From: Alphaproteobacteria bacterium
Lineage (GTDB): Bacteria; Pseudomonadota; Alphaproteobacteria; Micropepsales; Micropepsaceae
Assembly (NCBI GenBank): GCA_016124635.1
Contig: WGNJ01000021.1
Location: forward strand, 1-45,183
DNA: 45,183 nucleotides
Direction: 5' to 3'
Shown in pieces: positions 44,766-45,183 of this stretch. Below the pieces are notes generated by a model. It was not told the origin of the DNA and did not search any database. It saw only the letters and a list, made by a program, of their open reading frames with translations. The stretch's first letter is position 1; every line of letters starts with the position of its first letter. A program made the translations under genes and the position numbers.

Positions 44766-45183
44766 CACTCTTCCGAACAGGCCTTCCGTCCTCCAAGAGG
44801 TTTCGCTGACGGCGGAAGGAGTCTCCAATAGCGGCTGACACGGCCCTGATGCGCGCCGCGCGGCGCATGTCCTGATGGACGATAAGCCACGCGGTACGGC
44901 GTGCCGGCGGCTCATGGGGCCAAACGCGCACCAGATCAGGGGACGAGTCGCCGAGAAAGCAGGTTAGCTCCACGATACCCACCTCATCGGCCGCGGCCTT
45001 GAGCTGGATCAGCGGATTGTCGCAGCGGAGCGCAATGCGCGAACCCTCAAGCTCTTCTCCCATAAAAAACGGGCTCGTCGCGGCTGGCGTGCCAGTGAAG
45101 GTGATCAGGTCGAAGCCGGCCAGTCCCTTGCGTCGCTCGGGGATGCCCACTCGCGCCAGATACCGTGGCGAGGCGTAGAGGGA
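44755..45183 (-). CDS. LysR-type regulator, C-terminal part (partial)
   Basis: The frame is open at the window edge and ends at a TAG at 44755-44757. It encodes the last 142 residues of a LysR effector-binding domain: LYASPRYLARVGIPE, LAGFDLITFTGTP, VGIVELTCFLGDSSPDLVRVWP, RRTAWLIVHQDMRRAARIRAVSAAIGDSF. LYASPxYLxRxGxP is a standard sequence of the LysR substrate domain. It belongs to the host flank and converges on the end of cueR. The ligand and targets are unknown. Confidence 0.88.
   Translation of the reverse strand, partial: SLYASPRYLARVGIPERRKGLAGFDLITFTGTPAATSPFFMGEELEGSRIALRCDNPLIQLKAAADEVGIVELTCFLGDSSPDLVRVWPHEPPARRTAWLIVHQDMRRAARIRAVSAAIGDSFRRQRNLLEDGRPVRKSVNA

Noticed and set aside
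1..45183. CRISPR arrays, tRNA or rRNA genes and conjugation genes
   Set aside because: No regular repeat-spacer array, tRNA cloverleaf at the junctions, rRNA sequence, or recognisable relaxase or type IV secretion gene was seen by eye. A covariance-model and profile search would be needed to exclude divergent cases.

Overview
The window looks like an alphaproteobacterial chromosome, probably Hyphomicrobiales. The grounds are high-GC codon use, the recombinase-DUF2924-DUF3489 triad, DUF5676, DUF6629 and GDCCVxC proteins, and FNR/FixK-type boxes. All calls come from reading the sequence; no database search was run. The main result is that almost the whole window is one inserted element. The first 114 bases are the 3' end of a copper P-type ATPase gene (copA type). 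It is followed by the first 65 codons of a CueR-type MerR regulator gene, which breaks off at about 313. The missing 71 codons and stop lie more than 44 kb away, at 44550-44765. Joining 313 to 44550 restores an uninterrupted reading frame of about 136 residues with the Cu(I)-type C-X7-C site. Both junctions share a CA dinucleotide. A large serine recombinase gene lies about 165 bp inside the left junction, so the element appears to have integrated site-specifically into the copper sensor gene next to copA.

Layout inside the element, left to right. 0.5-3.1 kb: recombinase, DUF2924 and DUF3489 genes. 3.6-8.1 kb: a sugar operon with a TreT-like glycosyltransferase, a 2-hydroxyacid dehydrogenase, a type II (archaeal-type) GAPDH and a frameshifted PfkB kinase. 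8.2-11.2 kb: a DUF6629 membrane protein, then a mercury-type module (MerR, divergent operator, tiny exported peptide, MerT-like protein, GDCCVxC protein) between two 410-bp direct repeats that each carry a dead cytochrome c gene. 11.2-17.2 kb: a Cus-type efflux operon (Cys-rich exported protein, FixH/YtkA-like lipoprotein, CusB, CusA), with a zinc-ribbon transposase-like gene overlapping the cusA stop. 17.3-19.0 kb: a porin-cytochrome fusion resembling Cyc2 and a small cytochrome c. 19.3-24.6 kb: an ABC ATPase with a C-terminal YHS domain, two FtsX-like permeases, and divergent LolA-like and outer-membrane-barrel genes. 24.6-26.8 kb: a dihaem cytochrome with a Met-rich insert, a broken small gene, a Met/Gly-rich exported protein and a blue-copper cupredoxin.

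27.0-33.5 kb: a second heavy-metal RND operon (CzcC/B/A-like) with small exported proteins at both ends. 33.6-37.1 kb: an envelope and stress group (Rap1a/Tai-like protein, cyclopropane fatty acid synthase, isoprenylcysteine-methyltransferase-like membrane enzyme, PPK2). 37.3-41.3 kb: CopB-type P-type ATPase, YHS protein, DUF5676 protein and an FAD oxidoreductase with a Cys-rich tail. 41.3-43.4 kb: a Crp/Fnr regulator, a NifX-like protein and a zinc-ribbon protein. 43.6-44.5 kb: a glycogen synthase remnant, a small ORF and a cluster of short TTCCCTGT repeats, before the right junction. The window ends in the convergent 3' part of a LysR-type regulator gene.

Together the cargo handles copper, silver and probably mercury at every envelope layer: inner-membrane export (CopB), trans-envelope export (two RND systems), a possible YHS-ABC/LolA/barrel route, and periplasmic binding or redox proteins (Met-rich proteins, cupredoxin, cytochromes). 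Two C5-G5 palindromes like those bound by CsoR-family copper repressors, and three FNR/FixK-type boxes, suggest joint copper and oxygen control. No csoR gene is visible in the window.
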